64,000 bases of DNA from assembly GCA_023512835.1 (NCBI GenBank), contig CM042088.1, positions 59,641,579-59,705,578 of the forward strand, read 5' to 3'. The DNA is from Taxillus chinensis (Eukaryota; Streptophyta; Magnoliopsida; Santalales; Loranthaceae). The position numbers and the translations under genes are program-made. Shown in pieces: positions 10,555 to 21,504 of this stretch. Below the pieces are notes generated by a model. The model did not search any database. It was not told the origin of the DNA and saw only the letters and a program-made list of their open reading frames with translations. The first letter of the stretch is position 1; every line of letters starts with the position of its first letter.

Positions 10555-10712
10555 GGTGGCTGTGGAAGCCCGTGACTAATTTTGGAACATGGTGGCTGTG
10601 GAAGCCCGTGGTTGACTCTGGAACACGGTGGTTGTGGAAGCCCATGGACTCTGGAACATAGTGGCTGTGGAAGCCCGTGGTTGACTCTGAAACACGGTGG
10701 CTGTGGAAGCCC
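10555..10712 (+). repeat. 36-base tandem repeat, about 4.5 copies
   Basis: The unit core GTGGCTGTGGAAGCCCGTGG followed by TTGACTCTGGAACACG is repeated with few differences, one copy being shortened. Because 36 is divisible by three the array stays open in several frames. That apparent coding is a by-product. Confidence 0.75.
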
Positions 10713-11303
10713 GTGGCTGGATATATTAGCCTGTGTGGCTATGGTTACGTTAGCCTGTGTGGATGTGGCACTGGTTGTACCTACTCTGTGACTTGTGTGT
10801 TGATACTTAACTGTGGAACATAACCTGCCTATATCTTATTGTCACGACATTGCACTCGTGCATGTCAACATGTAGATGTTAGGAGTATGGGATGGGTAGG
10901 GGAGACATGATCCCTACTAAGCTATGGTTGCTCACCCCTCCCGTTATGCTTTGTTTACTTTTCAAGAACCTACAGGCGTTAGGTGGGAACACCAAGGTGG
11001 AGGACAGACCTACTTTGTAGCTTTGTTTAAATTTTATTTGTGTTTTGTTATTTTGTGGAACTACTGTAACCCCAACGGGGAAATGATGTAAAAGATTATT
11101 AATTTGAATAAAAATTTGTGGTTTGCCTTCATGGATGTTTACTGTGGTTTGTATGTGAAAAAGATATATGACTTGTTAATGAATATCTATTGGGAATGAA
11201 GTGGTGTCCCAAGTGGAATATCTTATCCCAACCCCTTGCCCACCGGGTGGGTAAAGAGGAGTCACGAACCGATTTTCTCGGGTTGGAAATTCGGGGCGTG
11301 ACA

Positions 11304-11863
11304 GCTGGTATCTTGTTAAGGATCGTGGACAAGTTGTCCTATGTGGGCAGGCTGGGTCCTAATGTTTATTTGCAGACTGAGTCCTGATGATTGTGCACAC
11401 TACACGATGCATGAGTACACTGAGCATATAGTATAGACTTGTATGTTCGCATGATATGGAGTTTTAGGGTCACCTACGAGCATGTCGCTTACCCCTACTT
11501 GTTATTTCCCCTTTTCAGGTGTGACCCGAGACTAGTGGAGGACTTTCTTCCAGAAGGATGTGCCCACTACTTTGATGTATGATTCTATGGCTTATGCATT
11601 GTATCCCGGACATGGGTCTGTGGATAGTTGTATTACATATTGTTTGTCATATGATGTTTGCATAACTGTTTGACATATTGTATGCATGTTGATGTATGGG
11701 AAAGTACAGGATTACCCTTGATGTATGACTGTACAGGGTTGCATATTTGAGACACCCCCGTGGTGTAGTCTCTCTTGGTGCTAGTCACCTACCCCTTGAC
11801 CTTTCAGGTGTGGGCAAGGGGAAGTCATGTTCCTGGTTCTAGGTACCCTGGAATTTGGGGGCG

Positions 11864-11866
<3 letters not shown>
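11304..11866 (+). repeat. old gypsy LTR 3' part
   Basis: Contains landmarks shared with the LTR pieces at 12760-12849/25565-25981 and 59210-59558: ACACTAC...GCATGAGTACACTGA, GGTCACCTACGAGCA, GTGGTGTAGTCT and CCCCTTGACC. It ends GGGGGCGTGAC, a gypsy LTR terminus, but a microsatellite follows in place of a primer site. No coding capacity. Confidence 0.55.
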
Positions 11867-11955
<89 letters not shown>

Positions 11956-12010
11956 CACACATCCATAAGTGTGGCGGCGGATAGGGTTTCTCCTCCCCAA
12001 AAATACCGAA

Positions 12011-12043
<33 letters not shown>
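11867..12043 (+). repeat. compound microsatellite (CT)n-(AC)n ... (CT)n-(AT)n
   Basis: (CT) about 37 units at 11867-11940, (AC) 10 units at 11941-11960, a 50-base unique spacer, then (TC) 9 units at 12011-12029 and (AT) 7 units at 12030-12044. Long open frames in all phases here are simple-sequence artefacts. Confidence 0.9.
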
Positions 12044-12044
<1 letters not shown>

Positions 12045-12849
12045 ACAAAGAAGACACGCTACACTAGGTCGATGTGGCCTAGAACACATGTCGACCTCAC
12101 GTCGACTTTTGCTACCCCAGGTTACTGATGCTATGGATCAATCCAAGCTAGCAACGCTATGGATTACTCCGAACTACTGAGGCTTGCTGCATGCTAAGGG
12201 ATCGCTCGGATCCTTACTCCGTGACCACAATGATCTGGATTTGACCATGATGATTCGGATTTGACCATAATGATTTGGATTTGACCATGATGATCCTCCT
12301 TTGCTTACTCCAACATACAAGAAAACACATAAAACCATAATTTTAGCACCATAAGGCACCTCCCAACCTCTAACTCTCTGAACTAGGACACGAGTCCTCA
12401 CATTATTTGTTTGGTCATTTTAATATTTTGTTAAGCTATTGTATTAAATACTAATTATTGAAAAATTCCGTTTATTGATTATATGTGTGGAATTGGTGGT
12501 GGAGCTAGTTGGGTTAACCGTGGGTCCCATATAGGGCTGGCAAGAGGCCGTAGGTCCCCATGTGGCTAGTTAACTTTTGTCCCATATAATACGCGTTGTC
12601 ATCATAAACACTACAGGTCCCACATATGGCTATTTGGTAGTCACTAGGATCCTTGGAGTTGGTTGTGGGAATCCCATGGATGATTGGATTGTTCGGTGTG
12701 TACCCTTAATGAATGAAATGTAATGTGTGTGATTTTATATTTTGTTATTGAATGTAAGTTAACTGTGATATAATAGGACACGACACTGGCACAAGCATAC
12801 ACTGATCATATAGACTTAGGATTTTATGTTATAGGGTGGTGAGGAGATG
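12044..12849 (+). repeat. old gypsy LTR fragment, left side of the SIRE insertion
   Basis: From about 12410 to 12849 this region matches 31615-32013 almost phrase by phrase (TTTGTTAAGCTATTGTATT, GGTCCCACATATGGCTAT, GGCACAAGCATACACTGATC). It continues at 25565 on the other side of the SIRE element. 12044-12409 has CGAC-containing phrases and three GATTTGGATTTGACCAT-like repeats (12235-12295) but no gene. Confidence 0.65.
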
Positions 12850-12854
12850 GAGAT

Positions 12855-14093
12855 TGTTGGATCAAGCCTAGAATTTGGATAATGCTAATAAAGCCTTATG
12901 TAATTTGATCTGAGATCTTTTGTGTTTCTTTGATCGTTGCAGAAGATATGTTATTAATCCGGATATACACTCGTGAGAGCAAAGCTAAGGACAGGATACA
13001 TAATCCTGATCCGGACAAGAGTGAGTGTCGTCAAACACTTGGTAAATAACCAAGTCACCAATACATACGGAATAAGGAACATTCGTGCGGACTAAGTCAA
13101 ATTGACACTAAGTAAGAGTCTTGGTTTACAAGGTCGCACGAAGTAAAAGAAGACACGGAGTAAGGCATCCGAGTCTTCCATACATGCGGAGTAAGGAAGT
13201 ACTAATGCGGAATAAGGACCCGAGTCTTTATTAGACACGGAGTAAGGAATCCGGACCACTCACTTATACGGAGTAAGGAACTTACATACGGAGTAAGGAA
13301 ATTAGATGCGGAGTAAGGAATTCGGGCCACTCACTTATACGGAGTAAGGAACTTACATACGGAGTAAGGAAGCGTTGACACGGACTAAGGATTCCAGTAC
13401 CAAATAGATACGGAGTAAGCAATCACTGACACGGAGTAAGGTTCCGAGCCTCATTAGCTACGGAGTAAGGAAAATTACACCGGACCAAGAAGATACTGCT
13501 TCAACTCAACCACATTTAAAGTTATCAGCTCGCAGTGTCCCGATGTAAGACAAACTCGTTGAGAACCTGAAGAATCTTACACGTGGATCACCCGGATATG
13601 TGGACACAACCTTAATTATATTTGGGAACTCACAAAGACACTTATACTCTTCAAACCCAAGATCTTGAGCTCCACAATCCGCAGCAGTCAAGACAGAGAG
13701 ATTACCGAGGGATAGTTAGTGTTGAACGCATTCCGGAACTACAAGTTCCAAGGCTGTCTCGTAGGAATGTTTTGTATAAATATTCATACTTGTACATTTG
13801 TGTAGAAAAGCACGTGTGCATTTGTAAGCAAAGATTAACCCTGTGTATGCACAAGTGTTTTTGGGAGATAGAATTTGGCTAGTGTGTGAGTTCATTTGTA
13901 AATAGAGTGTAAGAGAGTCTTGCTTCTATTTTGTTGTATTTATCTTGTGATAATAAAACAAAATACTTCCACTATCTAGTTATCTTCCGCAGTGATTTTA
14001 TCAATTAACTAGATAAGTGTTTGTGTCTTAAGAGAAAGAAAAGAGTTTCGATAAGAGCCTATTCACCCTCCTCTAGCCTCCAAGGGACCATCA
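12855..14093 (+). repeat. 5' LTR of the SIRE-type element
   Basis: 1239 bp, TGTTGGATC to GGACCATCA. The U3 half (13040-13490) is a degenerate array of about 16-17 copies of a CGGAGTAAGGA-type motif. A TATA box (TATAAATA) lies at 13775-13782. The R/U5 ends with TATTCACCCTCCTCTAG, a signature just inside the SIRE LTR terminus. It is 30 bases longer than the 3' LTR, mostly from a different number of array units. Confidence 0.92.
13775..13782 (+). promoter_or_regulatory. TATA box of the SIRE-type 5' LTR
   Basis: TATAAATA, downstream of the repeat array and about 310 bases before the end of the LTR. The same box is in the 3' LTR near 25246-25253. Confidence 0.6.
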
Positions 14094-14095
14094 AG

Positions 14096-14107
14096 TGGTA
14101 TCAGAGC
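14096..14107 (+). other. primer-binding site, initiator-Met tRNA type
   Basis: TGGTATCAGAGC two bases after the 5' LTR end: the standard Ty1/copia primer site. Confidence 0.9.
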
Positions 14108-14153
14108 AGTTATATTTGTTCTAAGTAGAGATCTCACTCTTTCAATCTCAAAA

Positions 14154-15954
14154 ATGGCCGAAGAAAGCAGTATGTTATTCAACACTCCCCTTAACTCCGG
14201 AGGTGCGCAGGAGCCCATCCCGAATCGAAGCAGTAGTGAAAATGTCGACCCACCTTAACCTGCTGCTGCTGCCGCTTCTCAACCACAAAGTTCTGGCTTT
14301 ACTCTGACGAAACCGCCCAAATTCACACCTGAGCTTTTCTCCCAGTGGAAAGCTTGCATGAAGATGTTTATGGTATGCCATGATCATCTTATATGGCCAT
14401 GTCTTCATCAGGAGATTCCAATTCCGATGACTATCGGAGAACATGGAGTTAGGAGGCCAAAGACAGATGCTGAACTAACCAACGATGAAAGAGCCTGGCA
14501 ATGCGCTAGTGAAAAGGCTCTGGCTTATGTTACATCGTCTTTAGATTCCGAGGCTTTCACGGACGTCCAGGGCCGCACGACAAAGAAAAGCGTTTGGGAC
14601 AAACCGACAATCCTCTATGAGGGGAGTCGGTCCCGGATGCGTAACGTGATCTGTACTCTCGAACGGAACTTTGAGAGTTTCAATCATAAATCGGGCGAAT
14701 CACTCGAAAGCATCTATCGGAGATTCGGCAAGCTCATTCTTGAGCCGAAGATCGTCAATGAGCACTATTCTCAATCCCGGATCAATGACAAGTTCTTTCG
14801 CTCCTTGCCGGACCGCTACTACTCCAAACAACTCCGGATGCAATCGACAAGAACGGGCAGTATGTTCCCCTTGAAGAACTATATGGAGAGCTGGGGACTC
14901 ACGAAGTCAGGTTTAAGTACTCTGACCAGGATGAGAAAATAGCTCGGAAAGAAAAGGGGGTAGCTCTCAAAGCTACAGTATGTCTAAACATACTGAGGAA
15001 TGATGATACGGACGTGTCCGAGAATTTTGATTCTGACGAGGAGGAGGAGATAGCACTTCTTGTCAAATCCTTTGAGCGATTCCTACGGAAAAGCAGAAAA
15101 GGGTTCAGGAGACGCTCATCATCATCTTTCCAAAGGAAGGAGCGACCGGAGTCCAGTTCCCAGGAATGCTTCAACTGTGGGAAAACCGGTCACTGGGCCA
15201 AGGAATGCAGGTCCAAATCAAAAGTGGCCGAGAAAAGTGACAAGGTAACTCTTCGCCGCTCCACCTCGGACAACGGCAAGAACAAGAGGAAGGCGCTCGT
15301 GACAAAATACATGAGTGGCTCGGAAGAAGAGGAGGAATCCTCGGATGATGAGCCAACCACTAAGCCGAACGTCTGCCTCATGGAAAATACTGAGGTACCT
15401 TCTATCTCTGAGCTCCTGAGTAAATTAGAATCTCTTACTACTGCTTGTGATCATGAAAAGAATGAGAGACTAATAATTACTCAAATGTACAAAGATATGG
15501 AAAGTCGAATAAACGTCTTGAATTTACTATTAATAGACTCGAAAAGGACATCACTGACTTTAGAGGAAAAGAAGCTTGGTATCACGATCTAAGAGCTGAA
15601 AATCATTTGTTAAATACCAATCTCTCAGGCCTAAAAGTTATAGTAAAAAGACTCGAAAATGAACTAGAACAGGAAAAGGAAATAAATCGTAAGTGGCTAA
15701 AATCCGGGAAAATAGCCTCTACCTTTAGGACTGATCCTGACGACATCCGAGTCAAACCTGGCCTAGGTTCCGAGTCATCAACATCCATAGCTCAAGCTAC
15801 TGAGTGTCCTCTGGATTTCACTCCTAAACTAACCAACTTATATCCTGTTAGTACATCTAAACCGTTGGATGGTTTCATTTCAGGTGGAACCATAGTTTAT
15901 GACTGTGGAGTTGAGGTCATTCTGCACCTCCCGAAGCAGAAGACCCGTAACTAA
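14154..15954 (+). pseudogene. gag polyprotein of the SIRE-type element
   Basis: ATG at 14154 (MAEESSMLF) with a TAA at 14256-14258. The same frame then runs to 14942 through the copia capsid region (KFTPELFSQWK, SRMRNVICTLERNFESF, SLPDRYYSKQLR). After a frameshift, 15014-15592 carries an acidic Ser/Glu-rich stretch and a perfect CCHC zinc knuckle CFNCGKTGHWAKEC (C-x2-C-x4-H-x4-C). A further frame change leads to the Lys/Glu-rich coiled-coil tail at 15607-15954. Gag would form the virus-like particle and package RNA. At least one stop and two frameshifts break it. Confidence 0.85.
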
Positions 15955-17560
15955 AGATGAAGGGAAGGCCGCTGCAGTTAAAGCCAAAACGTAGCACCCA
16001 AAAAGAAAGACAAGGCTAAGGCCGATGCATCTAGGGCCAAGAGCGCATCACCCAAACGCAATGGATTAGGCCACAAGGAACAGAGAGAAAGTCTCGGAAA
16101 ATCTAAAAGACCCGTATTCCCTGTTTGTACTTCACATTATAGTGTCTGTTCCATCTGTAGGGAAATAGGTCATTATCACTATGAATGTTGGAGTTTATCT
16201 GATAACTGGCTTTGTAATCAATTTTATATTAATAAAGATCAGTTAAACAAAAAGGGTTCTTCGAGCAAAACAAAATCTAAACCTCGAAGGAGTATCTCTC
16301 CCAAGAAAACCCAAATAAAAGAGGTAGCTGAAACTAACAAGCTAAAGTCAACTTGGAGAGCTAAAAGTCCTAGCAAAATCAAATCCGTAAATGTTGACAA
16401 TCTCTGCTCTCTCTAACCGCCCGAAATAAGTTTGGACACCAAAAGTGTAAACCGTTGTCTTTCAGGAGCATCTCTGGAATGCATTGCCGGATCACTTGAA
16501 GTTAAAGATCAACAAAAGCAAGTGGATCCTTGATAGTTGATGCTCCTGGACATATGACGGGTGATCGACTCGCTTGTAGAAGTTAATGATAAACAAGGTC
16601 CATCCGTTTCATATGGCGATAACAAGCAAAGGTAAGATCGTCGGGTATGGCACCTTAACTAATGGGCGTGTATCAATCACTAGAGTTGCACTAGTCGAAG
16701 GTTTAAAGCATAATTTGCTAAGTGTCGAGTAATTTATGTGACAAAGGATTTCTTGTTTCCTTTTTGTCCAACACCTGTACAGAAGAGAAAACTTATCCTG
16801 GAGATGTTAAGTTATCCGGATCAAGAGATGGGGACATTTACTCAGTGGTCTTAAGAAATAATTCTTCGACCTGTATGCTTCCTCACTAAAGCGTCGGATG
16901 AAGACGGTTGGCTATGGCACAAGTGATACGCACATTTAAACTTTAAGACTTTGTCTAAATTAGCGTCACTTGATCTTGTCACCTGGTCTACCTAAACTCA
17001 AGTTCTCCAGAGACTCTCTCTGTCGAGAATGCCAATTGGGCAAACAGACCAAACATAGCTTTAAGAGCAAATCGTTAATTCAATAACCGCTCCTCTACAA
17101 CTTCTTCATATGGACCTATGTGGTCCTATATCTGTTCCGTCACTAGCTGGTGCAAGATATACCCTAGTGGTTATCGATGATTTCACCAGATACACATGGG
17201 TGATGTTCCTGAAATCAAAGGATCAAACTTTTGAGCATCTAGTAGATCTCTTCAATTGGATAAGCAACTCACAAGGATCGAGCATAAAGTGCATTAGGAG
17301 TGATCATGGTACGGAATTTGACTTTTCGGAAATGAGATCATATTGTTCGAACAGGGCATACAAGATGACTTCTCTGCTCCCCGAACTCCACAACAAAATG
17401 GAGTAGCTGAGCGCAAGAATCGTACTTTAGTTGAAGCTGGTAGATCCATGTTAGCGGGGGCAACGCTTCCTCTCGCCTATGGGTGAAGCCGTGTCCACCG
17501 CCGCTATGTTCGAGCAGAACTCTAATAAATAAATCTACCATGAAAACACCCTATGAGATG
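15955..17560 (+). pseudogene. linker, protease, gag-pre-integrase and integrase region of pol
   Basis: 15955-16420 is a basic Lys/Ser/Pro-rich linker with a second Cys/His cluster (CTSHYSVCSICREIGHYHYEC). At 16530-16730 the retropepsin and its end (SVSYGDNKQ, GLKHNLLSVE) are recognisable but full of stops. The gag-pre-integrase HHCC motif follows around 16900-17060 (WLWHK, CRECQLGKQTKH). The integrase core is at 17110-17406: LHMDLCGP (first Asp), VVIDDFTRYTWV, IRSDHGTEFD (second Asp). The third catalytic residue lies in NGVAERKNRTL at about 17400-17430, after a frameshift. Confidence 0.8.
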
Positions 17561-19012
17561 TGGAGAGGACGAAAACCTTCAATTTCACATTTCAGAGCTT
17601 TTGGGTGTACTTGCCATATATTGATAAATGGCAAAGAGACCCGGAATAAATTTGAACCAAAATCTGACGATGGGATTTTTGTCGGGTACTCATTACATAG
17701 CAAGGCTTATCGGGTCTTCAATAGAAAACTTTTCAAAGTTGAAGAATCTATCCATGTGACTTTTGATGAAGCTAACCTTGATTGGTCAAAAGTCGGTTCT
17801 TCAAGTTCTAATGTGCAGGTCATGGACAGCAACGTCGATTATTCGAAGTTTATGAATATTCCTGTTACACATCTTGACCAACCACGTGGCATCAGAGAAG
17901 CACAAAGAAATTATATGGATGATGCTACGGATGACTCGGACTCCGGACTACCATTTAGCTCTGGATATACTCCTACGGATACCCAAAATTCCGAAGCACC
18001 TTCAAGTCCGTCCGGACTAGTTAACACTGAAAGAAACAGTGTTAAAGAACCATCTAGTTCAACCGTACCTCTCAATATGGAAACATCTAGTCCGGACGAA
18101 GCTCAACCAACGGATACAACTGAACCACCTAATCTGGAAGAGCTTCAAATTGTTCAAGATCATCCATCACATGCACGAATTACGAGATGGACTCGAAACC
18201 ATCCCTCGGATCAAGTGATTGGTGATCCTACTGTTGGTGTAAGAACAAGAGCAACCACCTCCAACATGAGTCTTTACTCGTGTTTTCTATCTCAAATAGA
18301 ACCAAAGGTGGTAGATGAAGCTCTTCAGGATTCGAATTGGATAGAAGCCATGCAAGAAGAGCTGAATCAATTTAAGAGAAATAATGTGTGGACCTTAGTA
18401 CCAAGGCCTAAGTCTCAGCAAGTCATTGGCGTTAAATCGGTGTTCCGGAACAAGCTTGATACGGATGGAATAGTAATCCGGAACAAAGCCAGACTGGTAG
18501 CCAAAGGATATCGTCAAGTAGAAGGAATAGATTATGATGAGACCTTTGCTCCGGTAGCAAGACTTGAGGCAATCCGAATGTTTCTAGCGTATGCTTCATA
18601 TGAAAACTTCATAGTTTATCAAATGGACGTCAAGAGCGCATTCCTGAATGGAGATCTTCAAGAGGAGGTGTACGTTGAACAACCTCCCGGCTTTATTGAA
18701 CCTAAGGCAGGACATCTTGTCTACAAGCTTCGGAAAGCTTTATATGGTTTGAAGCAAGCTCCAAGAGCCTGGTACGACACACTGTCAGAATTCCTACTTG
18801 CTCACAACTTCCAAAAAGGGAAGATAGACACCACCCTATTTCTACGAAAAGAGAAAGGACACACTCTGATCGTACAAATATACGTGGATGATATCATTTT
18901 CGGATCAACGAATCCGAAGCTTTGGGAAGAGTTTGCTAAGTTGATGACAGGCAAGTTTGAGATGAGCATGATGGGAGAACTGTCCTACTTCCTTGGAATA
19001 GAAGTTAAATAA
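17483..19012 (+). CDS. reverse transcriptase with integrase C-terminus (pol fragment)
   Basis: One open frame of 509 codons, the best preserved part of pol. It begins in the integrase C-terminal part ([23 protein letters not shown]), crosses a 150-residue acidic/Ser-rich linker and enters the copia reverse transcriptase: [79 protein letters not shown] and the catalytic YVDD at about residues 467-470 (18881-18892). All catalytic aspartates are present. The TAA at 19010 replaces a conserved Gln codon, and RNase H continues in the same frame beyond it. The upstream Met is an internal codon of the original polyprotein. Confidence 0.85.
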   Translation: MKPCPPPLCSSRTLINKSTMKTPYEMWRGRKPSISHFRAFGCTCHILINGKETRNKFEPKSDDGIFVGYSLHSKAYRVFNRKLFKVEESIHVTFDEANLDWSKVGSSSSNVQVMDSNVDYSKFMNIPVTHLDQPRGIREAQRNYMDDATDDSDSGLPFSSGYTPTDTQNSEAPSSPSGLVNTERNSVKEPSSSTVPLNMETSSPDEAQPTDTTEPPNLEELQIVQDHPSHARITRWTRNHPSDQVIGDPTVGVRTRATTSNMSLYSCFLSQIEPKVVDEALQDSNWIEAMQEELNQFKRNNVWTLVPRPKSQQVIGVKSVFRNKLDTDGIVIRNKARLVAKGYRQVEGIDYDETFAPVARLEAIRMFLAYASYENFIVYQMDVKSAFLNGDLQEEVYVEQPPGFIEPKAGHLVYKLRKALYGLKQAPRAWYDTLSEFLLAHNFQKGKIDTTLFLRKEKGHTLIVQIYVDDIIFGSTNPKLWEEFAKLMTGKFEMSMMGELSYFLGIEVK

Positions 19013-19826
19013 TTAAAGGAAGGAATCTTCATTAATCAAGCTAAGTACACTCGCGATCTTATTAAGAAGTTTGGTATGGAAGATTCATCTCCCGTCAAAA
19101 CTCCCATGCCGTCGGTGCCAAGTTAGATCTGAATGTTGACGGCATATCGGGAAATGTGATCGACTACGAGAGGGATGATCGGATCCTTGTTGTATCTTAC
19201 ACGAAGTCGCCCGGACATTATGTTTGCAACTTGCATCCGTGCACGATACCAGGCGAATCCCAAGGAGTCACATATGCTTCATGTTAAACGGATATTAAGG
19301 TATCTCAAGGGAACGATGAATTTGGGACTCGGTACCCAAAGGAGTCCAACTTCACCTTATCCCGATACTCGATGTCGACTTCATCTGGATGTCGCATCGA
19401 CAGGAAGAGCACAAGTGGTACATGTCAATTTCTTGGAAATAGATTAATTTCATGGTTCGGAAGAAGCGAATTCCGTATCAACCTCTCTTCTTTGAGCGGA
19501 ATATATAGTCTGCTTGGGAGTTCTCGCGCATGCCTACTTGGATGCAAAGTCAACTTATCGACTACGGTTTCAACATGTCATCTATTCCACTCTACTGCGA
19601 CAACACTAGCGCTATTGCTATCAGCAACAATCCTGTCATGCATCCTAAGACGAAGCATATTGAAGTTTGGTATCACTTCATACGTGATCACGTTCTTAAA
19701 AGTCACATCTCACTGGAACACGTTGCTACTGAAAATCAACTGGCCGACATTTTTACAAAGCCCCTACCTGATGCAAGATTCTCTGAACTACTCTTCCGTT
19801 TAGGTATGCTCGACTTTTTCGCATAG
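19013..19826 (+). pseudogene. RNase H end of pol
   Basis: After the stop the copia sequence continues (INQAKYTRDLIKKFGMED, then after frameshifts IGSLLYLTRSRPDIMFATCI, GCRIDRKSTSGTCQFLGN, IPLYCDNTSAIAISNNPVMH, LEHVATENQLADIFTKPLPD). These are the RNase H landmarks in the right order, spread over three frames. Pol ends at the TAG at 19824-19826. Confidence 0.8.
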
Positions 19827-21504
19827 TTTCACATTTAATTTACCCAACATGATACTTACTATCAGAACATGGATTGTGCTTTTATTGAAAGTGGAAGATA
19901 CATACTGATTTTAATGCTTATCATACTTACTGATTAACGGCTTCATGCTTCTGATATTAATATCAACTTCATTATAGGAGGATGCTTGCGTTTCCCGACT
20001 GAAGTCGTTTAAGCTAACATGATTAAAGCTTATATGATTTACCTCTTTTTGGCTTCATGATCTTAAATTCCACTAATCACCACATGACAACAGCATATTC
20101 ATTTAGATTACTCTATTAACATGTATAGTTGAAGAAATGAAATGGGTTAGCTCGGAATGCCTGGTGGATGAATACTCAATCGCAGTCTGGTCAACTTCTG
20201 AAGTATAGTTTTCTAATAAGATAGACAGTGCTGAATTCTACAAACCAGAAATGTCAATCGAGAGGATTGCACAATCTACGGGGGAGAAAATGTTTTATAT
20301 ATTATTCAGTAATACCCCCCGTATATGTCTCATGACCTCTTTTCTGGCTGTCTATTTGAGGGGGAGCTTTTCATTGAGAGGATTAAATGATCTACGGGGG
20401 AGCAATAATGAACCCCTAATATGTCTCGGATACTCCCTCCTCTAAACTTTTACTTCCGGATCTGACAGGACATGCTGTTTTAGATCAGAAAAGTGCCCTG
20501 CTTGGATGTATTTTCTTTCTTCAACCATGCATTTTAATCGACTAATCACCTGCTTACTTTTGACATGTGTTCGCTTCCACATTTTTCACTCATGAATCCT
20601 AAATTGGCCAAATCATATGATCTTTAATTAATCTTAGCTACGTTGTTCAAGAAGACGGTTTCCTTATGTTGACCTATATGAACTTGTGTATGGTTATCCG
20701 ACATATGCCCTGAGTCGATAATATTGCTCATTCTCACGTATGTATCTCTGTCTCTTACATGCTTTGCAATGCATAAGTTTTGTTTCTCATTAGTTCGGAT
20801 TATGTCGTTTTTCACTGATTATTTTCCCTAATCCGTACTAATCCTTGCCTGTTAAGCTTTTATATTTTCAGTTCATCTCTTTTATTAGCTACAGGTTCAG
20901 ATTCTCTTTGCAACCGTATCGATAAATCTAGTCCATAGTCTTGGATTTGAAGTGTTGTGGTACTTCTCTTCTCTTCGACTTATTGACTGCAAAGAAATCT
21001 ACTTTACTCTCTCACCGAACTCTGTCTACTACGGGCATGGTCTACTTTTCATCCGGATACTCTTCCTCGACTATTATTTACTCCGGATGATTATCGGTTC
21101 ATTCCTCCGGACTCGACACGTCCTAATTGCGACGATCCAAGTCTTCCTATATGTCGCGTGCTTTTGAGGAGGAATCATGATGATTCATTAAATCCAAATC
21201 TCGGGATGCACACACACTTCTCTGGATGGCAACCAGCTGTTACACTTACTTAGTCATGCGGTCTCCACGACATCGTTTCATTTGGAGGCGCATCGATATC
21301 CAGACTAATGACATCAGCCTGTCAAGCGGGTCCCTATTTCACTCGCCAATTCCGAGACCCACTGACATTTGCGGATTCGGTCTTATATGTTCTGATCATT
21401 CCTGCGAAGCACGAGTATTGCTTAGTTCAAATCCCTAAACCTCTCGTTGCTCCTTCCATCGCCAAGACCTCACCTTTCCTCTTGTTCTTCAAATTTCATT
21501 TGCA
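19827..21504 (+). other. non-coding spacer between pol and third ORF, with internal polypurine-like tracts
   Basis: No credible open frame. Three short G-rich tracts, CTACGGGGGAGA (20276-20287), TTTGAGGGGGAGC (20354-20366) and TCTACGGGGGAGC (20391-20403), resemble the element's true polypurine tract. The rest is pyrimidine-rich, with scattered TCCGGA(C/T) phrases also frequent in the LTR array. Confidence 0.6.

Larger units (their letters stand above)
9571..11303 (+). repeat. solo LTR of a Ty3/gypsy element, duplication GCTGG
   Basis: Begins TGTAATGACCCG and ends GGGGCGTGACA. Direct 5-base repeats GCTGG sit at 9566-9570 and 11304-11308, so the 1733-bp unit is a solo LTR left by LTR-LTR recombination. 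The ends and internal phrases (such as TTGGCCTTCAATAGCA) are those of the gypsy LTR pair at 61526-63676. Inside are G-boxes, two ACGT palindromes, a TATA box at 10070-10077, a (GA)n tract at 10137-10175 and a 36-base tandem repeat. No gene lies within it. Confidence 0.85.

Noticed and set aside
10582..10791. Open frame with repeated EHGGCGSPW units as a small Cys/Gly-rich protein
   Set aside because: It is the 36-base tandem repeat inside a solo LTR leader; frame openness follows from a unit divisible by three.
11304..11320. CTGGTATCTTG after the LTR at 9571-11303 as a primer-binding site, making that LTR a 5' LTR
   Set aside because: The bases GCTGG are the target duplication also present at 9566-9570, and the following sequence continues the repeats left of 9566. 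It is a solo LTR.
11775..12089. Open frames of about 70-100 codons in several phases
   Set aside because: They consist of (CT)n, (AC)n and (AT)n simple sequence.
13040..13490. Array of short similar motifs resembling a CRISPR
   Set aside because: Units are degenerate, spacing is irregular, both LTRs carry the same array, and the setting is a plant retrotransposon.
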